A stretch of 64,000 bases of DNA, taken from NCBI GenBank assembly GCA_017522015.1, contig JAFXAW010000012.1, forward strand, positions 62,001 through 126,000. The letters run 5' to 3'. Shown here piece after piece: positions 9,008 to 18,302 of the stretch. The notes beneath the pieces are model-generated. The model searched no databases, had not been told where the DNA came from, and saw only the letters and a list, made by a program, of their open reading frames with translations. Position 1 is the first letter of the stretch. Every line of letters begins with the position of its first letter. Position numbers and translations under genes: made by a program. The stretch comes from Oscillospiraceae bacterium (lineage in GTDB: Bacteria; Bacillota; Clostridia; Oscillospirales; Oscillospiraceae).

Positions 9008-10048
9008 TCACATATCCAGCTGTTCCTGGCCGAGATAGGCCAGACCGAGATGCTCGTAGGCGCGCCGTGTCACACAGCGGCCGCGCGGTGTGCGAATCAG
9101 GAAACCCTGCTGCAGCAAATAAGGTTCATAGACGTCCTCGAGCGTTACCGTCTCCTCGTTGATCGTGGCGGAGAGCGTTTCGAGCCCGACAGGGCCGCCG
9201 TTGTAGTAATCAATGATGCTGCGGAGCATCAGCCGGTCGGTTGCGTCCAGGCCGCAGTCATCCACCTCCAGCTTCGTGAGCGCAGCGTCCGCAACCTCTT
9301 TTGTGATCACGCCGTCTGCGCGCACCTGTGCAAAATCGCGCACGCGGCGCAGCATACGGTTGGCGATACGAGGTGTGCCGCGGGAACGCGCGGCGATCTC
9401 ATATGCGCCCTGCGTTTCAATGGCAATGTTCAGAATGCCCGCCGAGCGCTCCACGATCCGGCGCAGCTCCTCAACCGTATACAGCTCCAGCTTAAGGATC
9501 ACGCCAAAACGGTCGCGCAGGGGCGCGGTGAGCTGGCCGGAGCGCGTCGTCGCGCCGATCAGCGTAAACTTCGGCAGGTCCAGCCGGATGGAATTTGCAC
9601 TCGGCCCCTTGCCGATGATGATGTCGATGGAATAATCCTCCATCGCGGGATAAAGGATCTCCTCCACCGAGCGGTTGAGCCGGTGAATCTCGTCCACAAA
9701 CAGAATGTCGTTCTCCTGCAGATTCGTCAGCAGCGCGGCAAGGTCGCCCGCCTTTTCAATGGCAGGCCCGCTCGTGATGCGCATATTCACGCCCATCTCG
9801 TTTGCAATGACCGCCGCGAGCGTCGTTTTGCCGAGGCCCGGAGGGCCGTGCAGCAGCACATGGTCAAGCGGCTCGTTTCGCTTTCGGGCCGCCTCGATAA
9901 ACACGCTGAGATTGTCCTTGGCCTTTTCCTGGCCAATGTATTCCGAAATATTTTTCGGCCGCAGAGAACCTTCGCTCACATCCTCCGGCAAAATGCTTGC
10001 GGAGGTCACCAGATTCTCGGCAAAGCTGTTGGAATATTCAATGCTCAT
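9008..10048 (-). CDS. ruvB: Holliday junction branch migration ATPase RuvB
   Basis: The product is 346 aa, the normal length. It is the hexameric AAA+ motor that with RuvA drives branch migration during recombinational repair. Walker A is GPPGLGKTT, Walker B region is [10 protein letters not shown], sensor 1 lies in IGATTRSG, and the winged-helix C-terminus contains FLIRTPRGR. It sits between ruvA and glmM with gaps of 8-13 bases. Confidence 0.98.
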   Translation of the reverse strand: MSIEYSNSFAENLVTSASILPEDVSEGSLRPKNISEYIGQEKAKDNLSVFIEAARKRNEPLDHVLLHGPPGLGKTTLAAVIANEMGVNMRITSGPAIEKAGDLAALLTNLQENDILFVDEIHRLNRSVEEILYPAMEDYSIDIIIGKGPSANSIRLDLPKFTLIGATTRSGQLTAPLRDRFGVILKLELYTVEELRRIVERSAGILNIAIETQGAYEIAARSRGTPRIANRMLRRVRDFAQVRADGVITKEVADAALTKLEVDDCGLDATDRLMLRSIIDYYNGGPVGLETLSATINEETVTLEDVYEPYLLQQGFLIRTPRGRCVTRRAYEHLGLAYLGQEQLDM

Positions 10049-10055
10049 AGCTGCC

Positions 10056-10658
10056 TCACTTTATCATGCGCCGCAGCGCCAGCTTGATGATCTCATCGAC
10101 CGCCAGATCCTGTGCGTCGATGCCCTTGAGCGCAGCGCTGATCTCCGCGCTGCTGTAACCGAGAACCGCCAGCGCAGCGGCGGCATCCGAAGCTTTCGAG
10201 CTCCCGACGGGCGCCGCGCCCGACGGCATGCCGGACATGCCGGAAAACTCCGGCGCCTGCTTGCTCATCTTGTCCTTCAGCTCCAGAATCACGCGCTGGG
10301 CAATTTTCTTCCCGATGCCCGGGGCGACGGTCAGCGCCCGCTCGTCACCGGTCAGGATGGCCATGGCCAGCGTGTCCGGCGTGCTGGAAGAAAGGATGGA
10401 AAGCGCGGCCTTCGGGCCGACGCCGGAAACGCCGATGAGCTGCTCGAAGCAGCGCTTCTCGCCCAGCGTCAGGAAACCGTACAGGTCGAAGCAATCCTCC
10501 CGCACATTCAGGTATGTATACAGCTTCGCGCGCTCACCGACTCGCAGCCCCGCAAGGGTGTTTGTCGTGGTGTTGAGCGCATAACCCACGCCGCCGCAGT
10601 CCACCACGGCCAGCATGTTCAGAATATCGGTCACTTTTCCTTCTATATGGTAGAACAC
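10056..10658 (-). CDS. ruvA: Holliday junction DNA-binding protein RuvA
   Basis: The product is 200 aa. The N-terminal OB-fold begins FYHIEGKV; two helix-hairpin-helix motifs follow ([13 protein letters not shown] and [14 protein letters not shown]), and a C-terminal RuvB-binding domain ends the chain. The start is GTG with a GAGGAGG ribosome site that lies within the end of ruvC (16-base overlap), pointing to translational coupling. Confidence 0.97.
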   Translation of the reverse strand: MFYHIEGKVTDILNMLAVVDCGGVGYALNTTTNTLAGLRVGERAKLYTYLNVREDCFDLYGFLTLGEKRCFEQLIGVSGVGPKAALSILSSSTPDTLAMAILTGDERALTVAPGIGKKIAQRVILELKDKMSKQAPEFSGMSGMPSGAAPVGSSKASDAAAALAVLGYSSAEISAALKGIDAQDLAVDEIIKLALRRMIK

Positions 10659-11155
10659 GGATCAAATCCTCCTCTGCGCAGCAGCGATGTGCTGCTGCGG
10701 GCATGACACAGGGCGATTGCAACCGCGTCCGCCGCATCGTCCGGCTTCGGCGGCGAACTGAGATGCAGAATGCGCGTGACCATGTCAATCACCTGCTTTT
10801 TTTCTGCTTTTCCATAGCCGACAACGGCCTGCTTCACCTGCGAGGGTGTATACTCAAAGATCTCCACGCCGAGCTGGTAAGCCGCGAGCAGAATCACGCC
10901 CCTGCCGTGCGCCACGGAAATGCCCGTTGTGATGTTTGTGTTGAAAAACAGCTCCTCGACCGCCATGCAATCCGGCGAATAGGTCCGGATCAGATCGCTC
11001 AGATCTCTGTGAATGCTCTCAAGCCGGCTCGAGAGCATCACGCCTGCAGGCGTTGTAATCACACCGCAGCTGTGAAGCGTCTGTTTTCCTCTGTCCGCGT
11101 CAAGTATACTAAAGCCGATCGTGGCAATGCCGGGGTCCACACCGAGTATCCGCAT
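10643..11155 (-). CDS. ruvC: Holliday junction resolvase RuvC
   Basis: The product is 170 aa. It is the endonuclease that cuts Holliday junctions. The RNase H-like acidic residues are visible in ILGVDPGIATIGF, AVEELFF and the C-terminal DDAADAVAIALCH. It is the first gene of the ruvC-ruvA-ruvB-glmM set. About 290 bases separate it from coaX; that gap holds one hairpin and no gene. Confidence 0.97.
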   Translation of the reverse strand: MRILGVDPGIATIGFSILDADRGKQTLHSCGVITTPAGVMLSSRLESIHRDLSDLIRTYSPDCMAVEELFFNTNITTGISVAHGRGVILLAAYQLGVEIFEYTPSQVKQAVVGYGKAEKKQVIDMVTRILHLSSPPKPDDAADAVAIALCHARSSTSLLRRGGFDPCSTI

Positions 11156-11354
11156 CGTCTCGCCTTTCTGTTTCGTAATTGTTTCTCGCGCCTGCGCAGC
11201 ACCATTGTTTTCCTTACTAATACATTATTATACTATAGCACGTTTCAAACTCGAAAGCAATCCCGGGTTTTGGCGCTTCCCGTCACTTTCTGCGACGGCA
11301 GAGATATCTCTGCCATATCCCCAAGGCCGGGCAACGCGGCATTTGTATTGAGCA

Positions 11355-11395
11355 AATCACCTCCATCCGCCAGGGCAGATGGAGGTGATTGTTTT
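11355..11395 (-). terminator. Hairpin downstream of coaX
   Basis: The 13-bp arms AATCACCTCCATC and GATGGAGGTGATT are followed on the plus side by GTTTT. It lies after the coaX stop on the minus strand, but the minus-side T-run is weak, so its direction is uncertain. Confidence 0.5.
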
Positions 11396-11442
11396 CGGCA
11401 AAATTCCCATCAGACCAGCAGACGGAATTGCCGGATATTTTT

Positions 11443-12213
11443 TTACCCGCGCCGGTTGCGCTGATAGATCAGCCAGAGCCCGCGCATAATAAGCTGCTCG
11501 TCCACAACGATCTCTCTGCGGCAAAACGGGGTTACGCTCGCAGCGAAGTCACCCGTCGCCACGACGCTCACCTGCTTGCCCAACTCCGCTTCAATGCGTT
11601 CAATCAGTCCGTCAAGCATGGCGGCCGTACCGTAGATCAGGCCGCTGCGCATGCCGTCAATGGTGCTTTTGCCGATGACGTGCGCGGGCGGCTGAAGCCC
11701 GACGTTTGGAAGCTGCGCCGTTCTTCTTGCCAGCGCGGTTCCGGAGACGGCCACACCCGGACAGATCGCACCGCCAATGTAGCTGCCGTTCTCATCGAGC
11801 ACGCCGATGGCCGTTGCCGTGCCCATGTCGATCGTCACGCAGGGCAGCGGCAGGCTCTGCAGCGCCGCAACCGCAGCTGCAACAAAGTCCCCACCCAGCG
11901 CACCGGGGTCATCAATGCGGATCTTCAGCCCCGTTTTGACACCGGGACCCACCACGAGCGGCACCTGCTTTGTCAGCCGCAGGATAACGGCCGAGAGCGT
12001 CTGCGTCAGCTGCGGAACGACAGAGCAGATCACGGCACCCTCGATTGCGCCCAGCTCCGCTCCGCAGGCCGCGGCCGAGAAGCTGACCAGCGCTGCATAT
12101 TCGTCCGTCGTGCGGCTCAGGTCAGAGGAAAGGCGGAAGGTGAACCTCGCCTCGCCGTCTTCCATACCGCTGATGACAATGTTGGTGTTGCTGATATCCA
12201 AAGTCAGAATCAT
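11443..12213 (-). CDS. coaX: Type III pantothenate kinase
   Basis: The product is 256 aa. It phosphorylates pantothenate in the first step of coenzyme A synthesis. The acetate/sugar kinase-like phosphate loop is LTLDISNTNIVIS, the PHOSPHATE-2-like segment is TIDMGTATAIGVLDENG, and GAICPGVAVS follows as in CoaX. The family needs a monovalent cation and is insensitive to CoA feedback. It is a single gene on the minus strand, divergent from the cupin gene. Confidence 0.95.
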   Translation of the reverse strand: MILTLDISNTNIVISGMEDGEARFTFRLSSDLSRTTDEYAALVSFSAAACGAELGAIEGAVICSVVPQLTQTLSAVILRLTKQVPLVVGPGVKTGLKIRIDDPGALGGDFVAAAVAALQSLPLPCVTIDMGTATAIGVLDENGSYIGGAICPGVAVSGTALARRTAQLPNVGLQPPAHVIGKSTIDGMRSGLIYGTAAMLDGLIERIEAELGKQVSVVATGDFAASVTPFCRREIVVDEQLIMRGLWLIYQRNRRG

Positions 12214-12284
12214 TCTACTTCACGCTCCTACCGGGAATACTCTAACAAATACGAACGGGAATGTCAAAATAAACTCGCGAACGC

Positions 12285-12312
12285 TTGCATTTTTTGCACA
12301 AGCTGTTATAAT
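12285..12312 (+). promoter_or_regulatory. Sigma-A type promoter for the cupin gene
   Basis: A -35 TTGCAT and a perfect -10 TATAAT are separated by 16 bases, about 58 bases before the cupin start. Confidence 0.65.
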
Positions 12313-12369
12313 TAAGCAAGAGCATACTGAAAAGTTGCACAGGAATCAAATTTGAAAGGAAGTATACCT

Positions 12370-12720
12370 ATGAGCTACAAGATCGTTCGCAAAGAGGATG
12401 CATATCCCTATGAGGCTGCCAAGCACTACAACATGCTGGCCACCCGCCTGCACAACCCCGTGGACGTCAATGACGGCGTTCTGACTGTTGGCCTGTCCCA
12501 CTTCCTCCCCGGCGGCGGCTGCGAGTTCGGCAACAACGCCATGGAGTCTGTCTACTACGTCATCTCCGGCGAGCTGACCCTGAAGACCGAGGACGTCGAG
12601 ACCGTTCTCAAGCCCGGTGACACCTTCCACTGCGGACCTGGCACCAACAAGGCCATCCACAACAACGGCACCGAGACCGTCAAGATGCTCGTCGTGCTCA
12701 CCAACCCCAACGCGAAATAA
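12370..12720 (+). CDS. Small cupin-domain protein
   Basis: The product is 116 aa with a single cupin barrel: the first motif region lies around GGGCEFGNNAMESVYYVISGEL and the second around KPGDTFHCGPGTNKAIHN. The first motif lacks the usual paired histidines, and the second keeps one or two, so metal binding is possible but incomplete. The enzymatic role is unknown. The start at 12370 is preceded by GAAAGGAAG. It has its own promoter and terminator and so is monocistronic. Confidence 0.85.
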   Translation: MSYKIVRKEDAYPYEAAKHYNMLATRLHNPVDVNDGVLTVGLSHFLPGGGCEFGNNAMESVYYVISGELTLKTEDVETVLKPGDTFHCGPGTNKAIHNNGTETVKMLVVLTNPNAK

Positions 12721-12730
12721 GCACATCTTC

Positions 12731-12766
12731 AAAAAGACGGACAGCAAAGGCTGTCCGTCTTTTTTG
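12731..12766 (+). terminator. Intrinsic terminator after the cupin gene
   Basis: The stem AAAGACGGACAGC/GCTGTCCGTCTTT has a 4-base loop and a T-run. Confidence 0.95.
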
Positions 12767-12884
12767 TTGTTCACATTCCATTTTCAAAGCTCAACCACTG
12801 CAATTTTTGCAAGATTCGCCAATCTATATTGCAAATTGCCTGTCATTCGCCGAATTGCAGCCCGTTTTTTTGGGAATGTATCCA

Positions 12885-12914
12885 TTGACGAAAGCGGACA
12901 GCTAAAGCTATACT
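12885..12914 (+). promoter_or_regulatory. Sigma-A type promoter for citrate synthase
   Basis: TTGACG and TATACT are separated by 18 bases, 42 bases before the citrate synthase ATG. Confidence 0.7.
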
Positions 12915-12955
12915 ACTATCATTATATTGAAATCCGATCCCAAGGAGGCCGTGAC

Positions 12956-14320
12956 ATGGACGCCATCAACTGCACAAGATCCGATGAGAACCTTGCTGCG
13001 CTTTGCAGCATGTACGCCGCCGGCAATCATATCGACACAAAAGGATACCGCCGCCACGAGGTCAAGCGCGGTCTGCGCAACGCGGATGGCACCGGTGTCC
13101 TCGCCGGACTTACACAGATCGGCAACGTCCTCGGCTACTATGTGCAGGACGGTGAGCGCTATCCCATGCCCGGCCGGCTGTACTTCCGCGGCATCAATGT
13201 GGAGGAGCTTGTCAACGGCTTCATGAGCGAAGACCGCTTCGGCTATGAGGAAACGGTCTATCTGCTGCTGTTCGGCGAGCTGCCCACAGAGGCGCAGATG
13301 CAGGCTTTCCATGACATTATGGATGAGTATCGCGAGATGCCCCACCGCTTCACGGAGGATATGATCCTCTCTGCGCCGAGCCGCGACGTGATGAACAAGC
13401 TCGCCCGCTCGGTGATGGCCATGTATTCCTACGATCCGGATCCGGAAAACAACAGCTATACGGAGCAAATGCGAAAGGCGCTGCATCTCATCGCCCGCTG
13501 CCCGACTCTGGTTGCGCACGCGCTTGCCGCCAAAAAGCACTATTACGACAACGAGAGTCTGGTTCTCCACCGCCCGAAGGCCGGATTGACCATCGCGGAA
13601 AACTTCCTGCACGCCGTGCGGCCGGACAATCAGTTCACCAAAGAGGAGGCGCGGCTGCTCGACCTGTGCATGGTGCTGCATGCCGAGCACGGCGGCGGTA
13701 ACAACTCCGCTTTCGCCTGCCGCGTTCTGTCTTCCTCCGGCACGGACATCTATTCCTCCATCGCAGCAGCCGTCGGCTCGCTGAAAGGACCTCGGCACGG
13801 CGGTGCGAACATGAAGGTCATGGAGCAGTTCGACATGCTGGAGGCGCGCATCCGCGACTGGAAGGATGAAGACGAGATCTCCGCAAATCTCCGGCTGATC
13901 GCAAACAAGGAGATTGGCGACGGCAGCGGCCTCATCTACGGCATTGGCCACGCCATCTACACGCTCTCCGACCCCCGCGCCGTTCTCCTCAAGCGTTTTG
14001 TCCGCTCCGTTGCGGAAAGCAAGGGCATGACCGATGAGCTGGATCTGTTCGAGGCCGTCGAGCGTCTTGCTCCCGCCGTGCTCAACAGCCACCGTGACGA
14101 GAACCGTGTTTACTGCGCGAATGTGGATATGTATTCCGGCCTTGTCTACAAGATGCTCGGCATCCCGGTTGAGCTGTACACGCCGCTGTTTGCCATGGCG
14201 CGCATGGCCGGTTGGTGCGCACACCGCATTGAGGAAATCTGCAACGCCAACAAAATCATCCGTCCGGCCTACAAAAACATCACCAAGGCACGTCCTTTCA
14301 CCCCGCTCAGCCAGCGGTAA
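12956..14320 (+). CDS. Citrate synthase (citrate/2-methylcitrate synthase family)
   Basis: The product is 454 aa. It condenses acetyl-CoA with oxaloacetate to citrate. The catalytic set is recognisable: His in LHAEHGGGNNSAF, His in GIGHAIYTLSDPRA, and Asp in YCANVDMYSG. The N-terminus has an extra segment of about 60 residues before the GVLAGLTQIG region, as in several clostridial citrate synthases. The start is preceded by CAAGGAGG. In strict anaerobes this enzyme usually feeds glutamate synthesis rather than a full cycle. A 2-methylcitrate synthase cannot be excluded by eye, but no propionate genes are nearby. Confidence 0.92.
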   Translation: MDAINCTRSDENLAALCSMYAAGNHIDTKGYRRHEVKRGLRNADGTGVLAGLTQIGNVLGYYVQDGERYPMPGRLYFRGINVEELVNGFMSEDRFGYEETVYLLLFGELPTEAQMQAFHDIMDEYREMPHRFTEDMILSAPSRDVMNKLARSVMAMYSYDPDPENNSYTEQMRKALHLIARCPTLVAHALAAKKHYYDNESLVLHRPKAGLTIAENFLHAVRPDNQFTKEEARLLDLCMVLHAEHGGGNNSAFACRVLSSSGTDIYSSIAAAVGSLKGPRHGGANMKVMEQFDMLEARIRDWKDEDEISANLRLIANKEIGDGSGLIYGIGHAIYTLSDPRAVLLKRFVRSVAESKGMTDELDLFEAVERLAPAVLNSHRDENRVYCANVDMYSGLVYKMLGIPVELYTPLFAMARMAGWCAHRIEEICNANKIIRPAYKNITKARPFTPLSQR

Positions 14321-14324
14321 ACCT

Positions 14325-14371
14325 CATAAGCAAAGCGGAGCATGGAGCATACCTGCTCCGCTTTGCTTATG
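14325..14371 (+). terminator. Hairpin after citrate synthase
   Basis: A perfect 18-bp inverted repeat (14325-14342 with 14354-14371) starts four bases after the stop codon. No long T-run follows, so it may be an mRNA 3' stabiliser rather than a strong terminator. Confidence 0.55.
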
Positions 14372-14484
14372 CCCGAAAGCAGCTGCATCGCCAGATACTT
14401 CGCTGCTTGATGCTTTACAGCAGCACATTTCTATGATAGCATGGACACAAAATAACCGCCCCGGATATTGGAAGGAGAATCGCC

Positions 14485-15510
14485 ATGCAGACTGTTGACC
14501 ATGTCCATCTGAGCGAGGACGAGAAGGAACTGATCATTCTCGACCAGACACAGCTTCCCAACCGCCGGATCTATCTCCGCCTGCGCAGCAGAGAGGAGCT
14601 TTTCCGGGCAATCAAGGAGCTGCAGGTGCGCGGCGCGCCCGCCATCGGCATCTTTGCGGGCTTCGCCATGTATGTTCTGGCGCAGCAGTATGACAGGGAG
14701 GAATTCCTCTCCCGCTTCCGGGAAGACGCGGCCTATCTCAACTCTTCCCGCCCCACAGCGGTCAATCTGAGCTGGGCGCTCCGGCGCATGACCCGCACGG
14801 CGGAGGAAAGCGGCGGCGATCTGCGCGCACTCCGTGCGGAATGTCAGGCCATTCTGGACGAGGACATCGCCATGTGCACCGCCATTTCGGAGCACGGGCT
14901 GAGCCTTCTGAAAGAGGGAGACGGCGTGCTGACCCACTGCAACGCAGGCCCCATCGCCACCTCGCGCTACGGCACCGCCATCGGTCCGATCCTCCTTGCG
15001 CAGGAGCGGGGCATCCGGCTGCGCGCTTTTTGCGACGAGACGCGTCCGCTTTTGCAGGGCGCGCGGCTCACAAGCTGGGAGCTTCAGAACGCGGGGGTGG
15101 ACACCACGCTCATCTGCGACAACATGGCCGCGACTGTCATGTCGCAGGGAAAAATCCAGTTTTGTTTCGTCGGCTGCGACCGGGTGGCCGCCAACGGGGA
15201 TACTGCCAACAAGATCGGCACCTACGGCGTGGCCATTCTGGCAAAGCACTTTGGCATCCCGTTTTACGTTTTGGGGCCTTCCTCCACCATTGATATGGCC
15301 TGTGCCACGGGAAAGGACATTCCTGTGGAGCTCCGCGAGGCGGATGAGATCCGCAGCAAATGGTATCGTGAACCGATGGCGCCGGAGGGCGTAAAGTGCT
15401 ACAACCCCTCTTTTGATGTGACGGATCACAGCCTCATCTCCGGAATCATCACGGAAAAAGGCATCTGCCGCCCGCCGTATACGGAAAGCCTCAAGGCGCT
15501 GTTCGAGTAA
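14485..15510 (+). CDS. mtnA: Methylthioribose-1-phosphate isomerase family (MtnA)
   Basis: The product is 341 aa. The family isomerises 5-methylthioribose-1-phosphate to the ribulose form in methionine salvage. The substrate loop is [12 protein letters not shown], the catalytic cysteine is in [11 protein letters not shown], and the catalytic aspartate is in [18 protein letters not shown]. No mtnK, mtnB, mtnC or mtnD is in the window. The next gene is a purine nucleoside phosphorylase, so the pair could convert methylthioadenosine or 5'-deoxyadenosine to a ketose phosphate. A ribosome site (GAAGGAGAA) lies before the ATG. Confidence 0.93.
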   Translation: MQTVDHVHLSEDEKELIILDQTQLPNRRIYLRLRSREELFRAIKELQVRGAPAIGIFAGFAMYVLAQQYDREEFLSRFREDAAYLNSSRPTAVNLSWALRRMTRTAEESGGDLRALRAECQAILDEDIAMCTAISEHGLSLLKEGDGVLTHCNAGPIATSRYGTAIGPILLAQERGIRLRAFCDETRPLLQGARLTSWELQNAGVDTTLICDNMAATVMSQGKIQFCFVGCDRVAANGDTANKIGTYGVAILAKHFGIPFYVLGPSSTIDMACATGKDIPVELREADEIRSKWYREPMAPEGVKCYNPSFDVTDHSLISGIITEKGICRPPYTESLKALFE

Positions 15511-15603
15511 ATACACAACCGGGTTTCGTGGCCGCACCCTCCCGCGCGGCGGGTTTCGCACCCATAACCCGGAACGAGAAAAAGGATAAAAGGAGAATTT
15601 ACC

Positions 15604-16338
15604 ATGTCAGAGCTTCGTTCCTCTCCCTCCACTTCCATTGTGGCGGATCCCGACCTGATCGCCAAGGTCGTTCTGATGCCCGGCGATCCGCTCCGCGCCA
15701 AAACGGTTGCGGAGAAATTTCTGGAAAATCCCGTCTGCTTCAACACCGTACGCAACATGCTCGGCTACACCGGCCTGTATAAGGGGCGGAAAATTTCCGT
15801 CATGGGCAGCGGTATGGGCGTTCCCTCTGCCACGCTGTATATCCACGAGCTCTTTCACTTCTTTGATGTGGACGCCGTGATCCGCATTGGCTCGGCCGGC
15901 GGCCTCGGCGAGGACGTTCAGGTGCGTGAGCTGGTCGTGGCCATGACCGCCTCCACCAACAGCGACTACGCCCGGCAGTACCAGTTCCCGGGTCTTCTGG
16001 CACCGCAGGCGGACTTTTCGATGCTTCGCACGGCCGTGGAGATCGCCGAGCAGAAGGGCATCCCAACCCGGGTCGGCAGCGTCTTCACCTCCGACCAGTT
16101 CTACAACGCCAATCCCCGCGCCAACGAGCAGTACCGTGACATGGGCCTGCTGGCTGTGGAGATGGAGACGGCGGGCATCTACTGGGAAGCGATGGCCTCG
16201 CACAAGAAAGCCCTGAGCCTGCTTTCCATTTCGGATCACATCTTCACCGGGGCTTCCCTCTCCGCCGAAGAGCGGCAAAATTCCTTCACGGACATGATGG
16301 AAGTGGCGCTTGAGACGGCCTGGACCGTCGCGGAATAA
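15604..16338 (+). CDS. deoD: Purine nucleoside phosphorylase, DeoD type
   Basis: The product is 244 aa. It splits purine (deoxy)nucleosides with phosphate. The phosphate-binding segment is LMPGDPLRAK, the nucleoside pocket includes GSGMGVPSATLYIHEL and IRIGSAGG, and the ribose-binding VEMETAGIY and ISDHIFTG are near the C-terminus, as in hexameric DeoD. The gene follows mtnA by 93 bases with a good AAAGGAG ribosome site. This neighbourhood suggests it may work on 5'-modified adenosines as well as ordinary nucleosides. Confidence 0.95.
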   Translation: MSELRSSPSTSIVADPDLIAKVVLMPGDPLRAKTVAEKFLENPVCFNTVRNMLGYTGLYKGRKISVMGSGMGVPSATLYIHELFHFFDVDAVIRIGSAGGLGEDVQVRELVVAMTASTNSDYARQYQFPGLLAPQADFSMLRTAVEIAEQKGIPTRVGSVFTSDQFYNANPRANEQYRDMGLLAVEMETAGIYWEAMASHKKALSLLSISDHIFTGASLSAEERQNSFTDMMEVALETAWTVAE

Positions 16339-16430
16339 GGCATCCCGACGCGCAAAACAAGCAGGAATCGCCGGGCATTGAATCCGTCGACGGCCTTGCT
16401 GATTTATTTCTCAATTTTTGAAAGTTTTTC

Positions 16431-16459
16431 TTGCAATCACAGAAATGCTGTGATATAAT
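16431..16459 (+). promoter_or_regulatory. Strong sigma-A promoter for rplS
   Basis: TTGCAA and TATAAT are separated by exactly 17 bases, about 100 bases before rplS. Confidence 0.85.
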
Positions 16460-16461
16460 GC

Positions 16462-16560
16462 CAACGCATTTTGCGGGCTGAGCCCGCATATCAAGGCGGT
16501 CCGCTGCCGGATTGTGCTGTGTGCCACGGTATGAACGTCTGTAGAAAAGGAAGGATTTTT
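16462..16560 (+). promoter_or_regulatory. Structured 5' leader of rplS (L19 leader candidate)
   Basis: About 100 bases of transcribed leader contain a TGCGGGC/GCCCGCA hairpin and GC-rich paired segments before the ribosome site AAAAGGAAGG. Firmicute rplS genes often carry an autoregulatory L19 leader. Membership in that family was not verified. Confidence 0.4.
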
Positions 16561-16561
16561 T

Positions 16562-16903
16562 ATGGATCTCATCAAAACCCTCACCGAGCAGTACATGAAG
16601 CCTGAGCTTCCCGCGCTGAACGTCGGTGACACCGTTCGCGTTACCGTCCGCGTCAAGGAAGGCAGCCGCGAGCGCACCCAGGCCTTTGAGGGCATCATCA
16701 TCGCCAAAAAGCACGGCGGCATCAACGAGACGATCACCGTGCGCCGCATCAGCTACAATGTCGGCTGCGAAAAGGTGTTCCCCGTCCACTCCCCCACGAT
16801 CGTTTCCGTGGACACCATCCGTCGCGGTAAGGTTCGCCGCGCGAAGCTGTATTACCTGCGCGACCGCGTGGGCAAGAAGGCCAAGGTCAAAGAGCGTCTG
16901 TAA
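16562..16903 (+). CDS. rplS: 50S ribosomal protein L19
   Basis: The product is 113 aa, the normal length. It matches L19 along its full length ([74 protein letters not shown]). L19 sits at the 30S-50S interface. The gene is alone here, between its own promoter and terminator, rather than with rpsP-rimM-trmD. Confidence 0.98.
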   Translation: MDLIKTLTEQYMKPELPALNVGDTVRVTVRVKEGSRERTQAFEGIIIAKKHGGINETITVRRISYNVGCEKVFPVHSPTIVSVDTIRRGKVRRAKLYYLRDRVGKKAKVKERL

Positions 16904-16921
16904 GGCAATCATGCCTAAGAC

Positions 16922-16956
16922 AAACAGGGTTTCCGGTTTTCGGAAGCCCTGTTTTT
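16922..16956 (+). terminator. Intrinsic terminator after rplS
   Basis: The stem AAACAGGGTTTCCG/CGGAAGCCCTGTTT is followed by TTTTTCT. Confidence 0.9.
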
Positions 16957-16985
16957 CTATTCATTTCTCAATATGCACACAAAAA

Positions 16986-17014
16986 TTGACTTTTCCCGAC
17001 TGCCGTGGTAAATT
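16986..17014 (+). promoter_or_regulatory. Sigma-A promoter for the oxoamine synthase/SDR pair
   Basis: TTGACT and TAAATT are separated by 17 bases, about 100 bases before the ATG at 17118. Confidence 0.65.
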
Positions 17015-17117
17015 ATTTGGTATGCTGCCGTGTGTATCGGGGCACGTTTTGGAATCAGATGTCGAATGCGCTTCATGCGCTCTTACAGGATAAAGAATAA
17101 AAGGAGAGAGAGCACAG

Positions 17118-18302
17118 ATGGATATTTTCGAAAAATGCTTCAACTACAAGCAGGCAGATGAGCTGCGCGCGCAGGATCTGTTCCCCTATTTCCGCGAGCT
17201 GCAATCCCGTCAGGACGTGGAAGTCATCATGGAGGGCAAGCGCCGCATCATGCTCGGCTCCAACAACTATCTCGGCCTGACCACGAATCCGGAGATCATC
17301 GCCGCAGGCGTAAAAGCGCTTGACGAATACGGCACCGGCTGCTCCGGCTCCCGTCTGCTCAACGGAACGCTGGTTCTGCACCTGCAGTTTGAAAAGGAGC
17401 TTGCTGAATTCCTTGGCGTAGGCGACGTGGCAACCTTCCCCTCCGGCTTTCAGTCCAACCTCGGCATCATTTCCGCGCTCGTCGGCCGTAATGACTATGT
17501 GATTTGCGACAAGGAAAATCACGCGAGTATCTATGACGGCTGCAAGCTCTCTTACGGCAAGATGCTCCGCTATCGCCACAGCGACATGGCGGATCTTGAA
17601 AAGCAGCTTCAGCGTGTTCCGGAAGAGGCCGGCTGCCTGATCGTGACGGACGGCGTGTTCTCCATGGCCGGTGACATTGCCAAGCTTCCCGAAATCGTGG
17701 CGCTTGCGAAGAAATATCACGCGCGTGTCATGGTCGACGACGCGCACGGCTTTGGTATCCTCGGCAAGGGCGGCCGCGGTACGGCCAGCCACTTCGGTCT
17801 GGAAAAAGACGTCGATGTCATCATGGGCACCTTCTCCAAGTCCCTTGCTTCGCTGGGCGGCTTCATGGCGGCGGACGCAAAAGTCGTGGACTATATACGC
17901 TGCAACTCCCGTCCCTATATCTTTGCCGCTTCGGTTCCGCCCGCAAGCATCGCCGTGGCAAACGCTTCCCTGCGCTATCTTGCCGCGCATCCTGAGATGC
18001 CGGTCAATCTGCTCGCCAACGCGCAGTATATGCGCGAGAAGCTGCGCGCCAACAACATTCAGATCATCGACGCGGAGACGCCCATCATCCCCATCTTTAC
18101 ATATGATCCGATCGTCACGCTCCAGGCACAGAAGGAGCTCTACGATCGCGGTGTATACGTCAACGCCACGCTGCCGCCCGCCTGCGCGCCCGGCGAGTGC
18201 CTGCTGCGCTGCACCCTGATGGCAACGCACACGAAGGAACTCATCGACGAGGCGACGGAGATCATTGTCGATGTACTCTCCAACTATGAACTCAAAAAAT
18301 AA
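17118..18302 (+). CDS. PLP-dependent alpha-oxoamine synthase, serine palmitoyltransferase-like
   Basis: The product is 394 aa. The family condenses an acyl-CoA with an amino acid and releases CO2. The PLP lysine is Lys241 in GTFSKSLASLGGF, the PLP aspartate is in MVDDAHGFGILG, and SGSRLLNGTLVLH lies near the substrate site. From memory, the FSKSLAS segment and the DGVFSMAGDIAKLPEIV and MATHTKE segments resemble Bacteroides serine palmitoyltransferase. They differ from 8-amino-7-oxononanoate synthase and glycine C-acetyltransferase, which usually have GTLGKA. The product overlaps the SDR gene, so the two are coupled. Alternatives are glycine C-acetyltransferase with an unusual lysine loop, or an oxoamine synthase of unknown substrate. 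Confidence 0.85.
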   Translation: MDIFEKCFNYKQADELRAQDLFPYFRELQSRQDVEVIMEGKRRIMLGSNNYLGLTTNPEIIAAGVKALDEYGTGCSGSRLLNGTLVLHLQFEKELAEFLGVGDVATFPSGFQSNLGIISALVGRNDYVICDKENHASIYDGCKLSYGKMLRYRHSDMADLEKQLQRVPEEAGCLIVTDGVFSMAGDIAKLPEIVALAKKYHARVMVDDAHGFGILGKGGRGTASHFGLEKDVDVIMGTFSKSLASLGGFMAADAKVVDYIRCNSRPYIFAASVPPASIAVANASLRYLAAHPEMPVNLLANAQYMREKLRANNIQIIDAETPIIPIFTYDPIVTLQAQKELYDRGVYVNATLPPACAPGECLLRCTLMATHTKELIDEATEIIVDVLSNYELKK

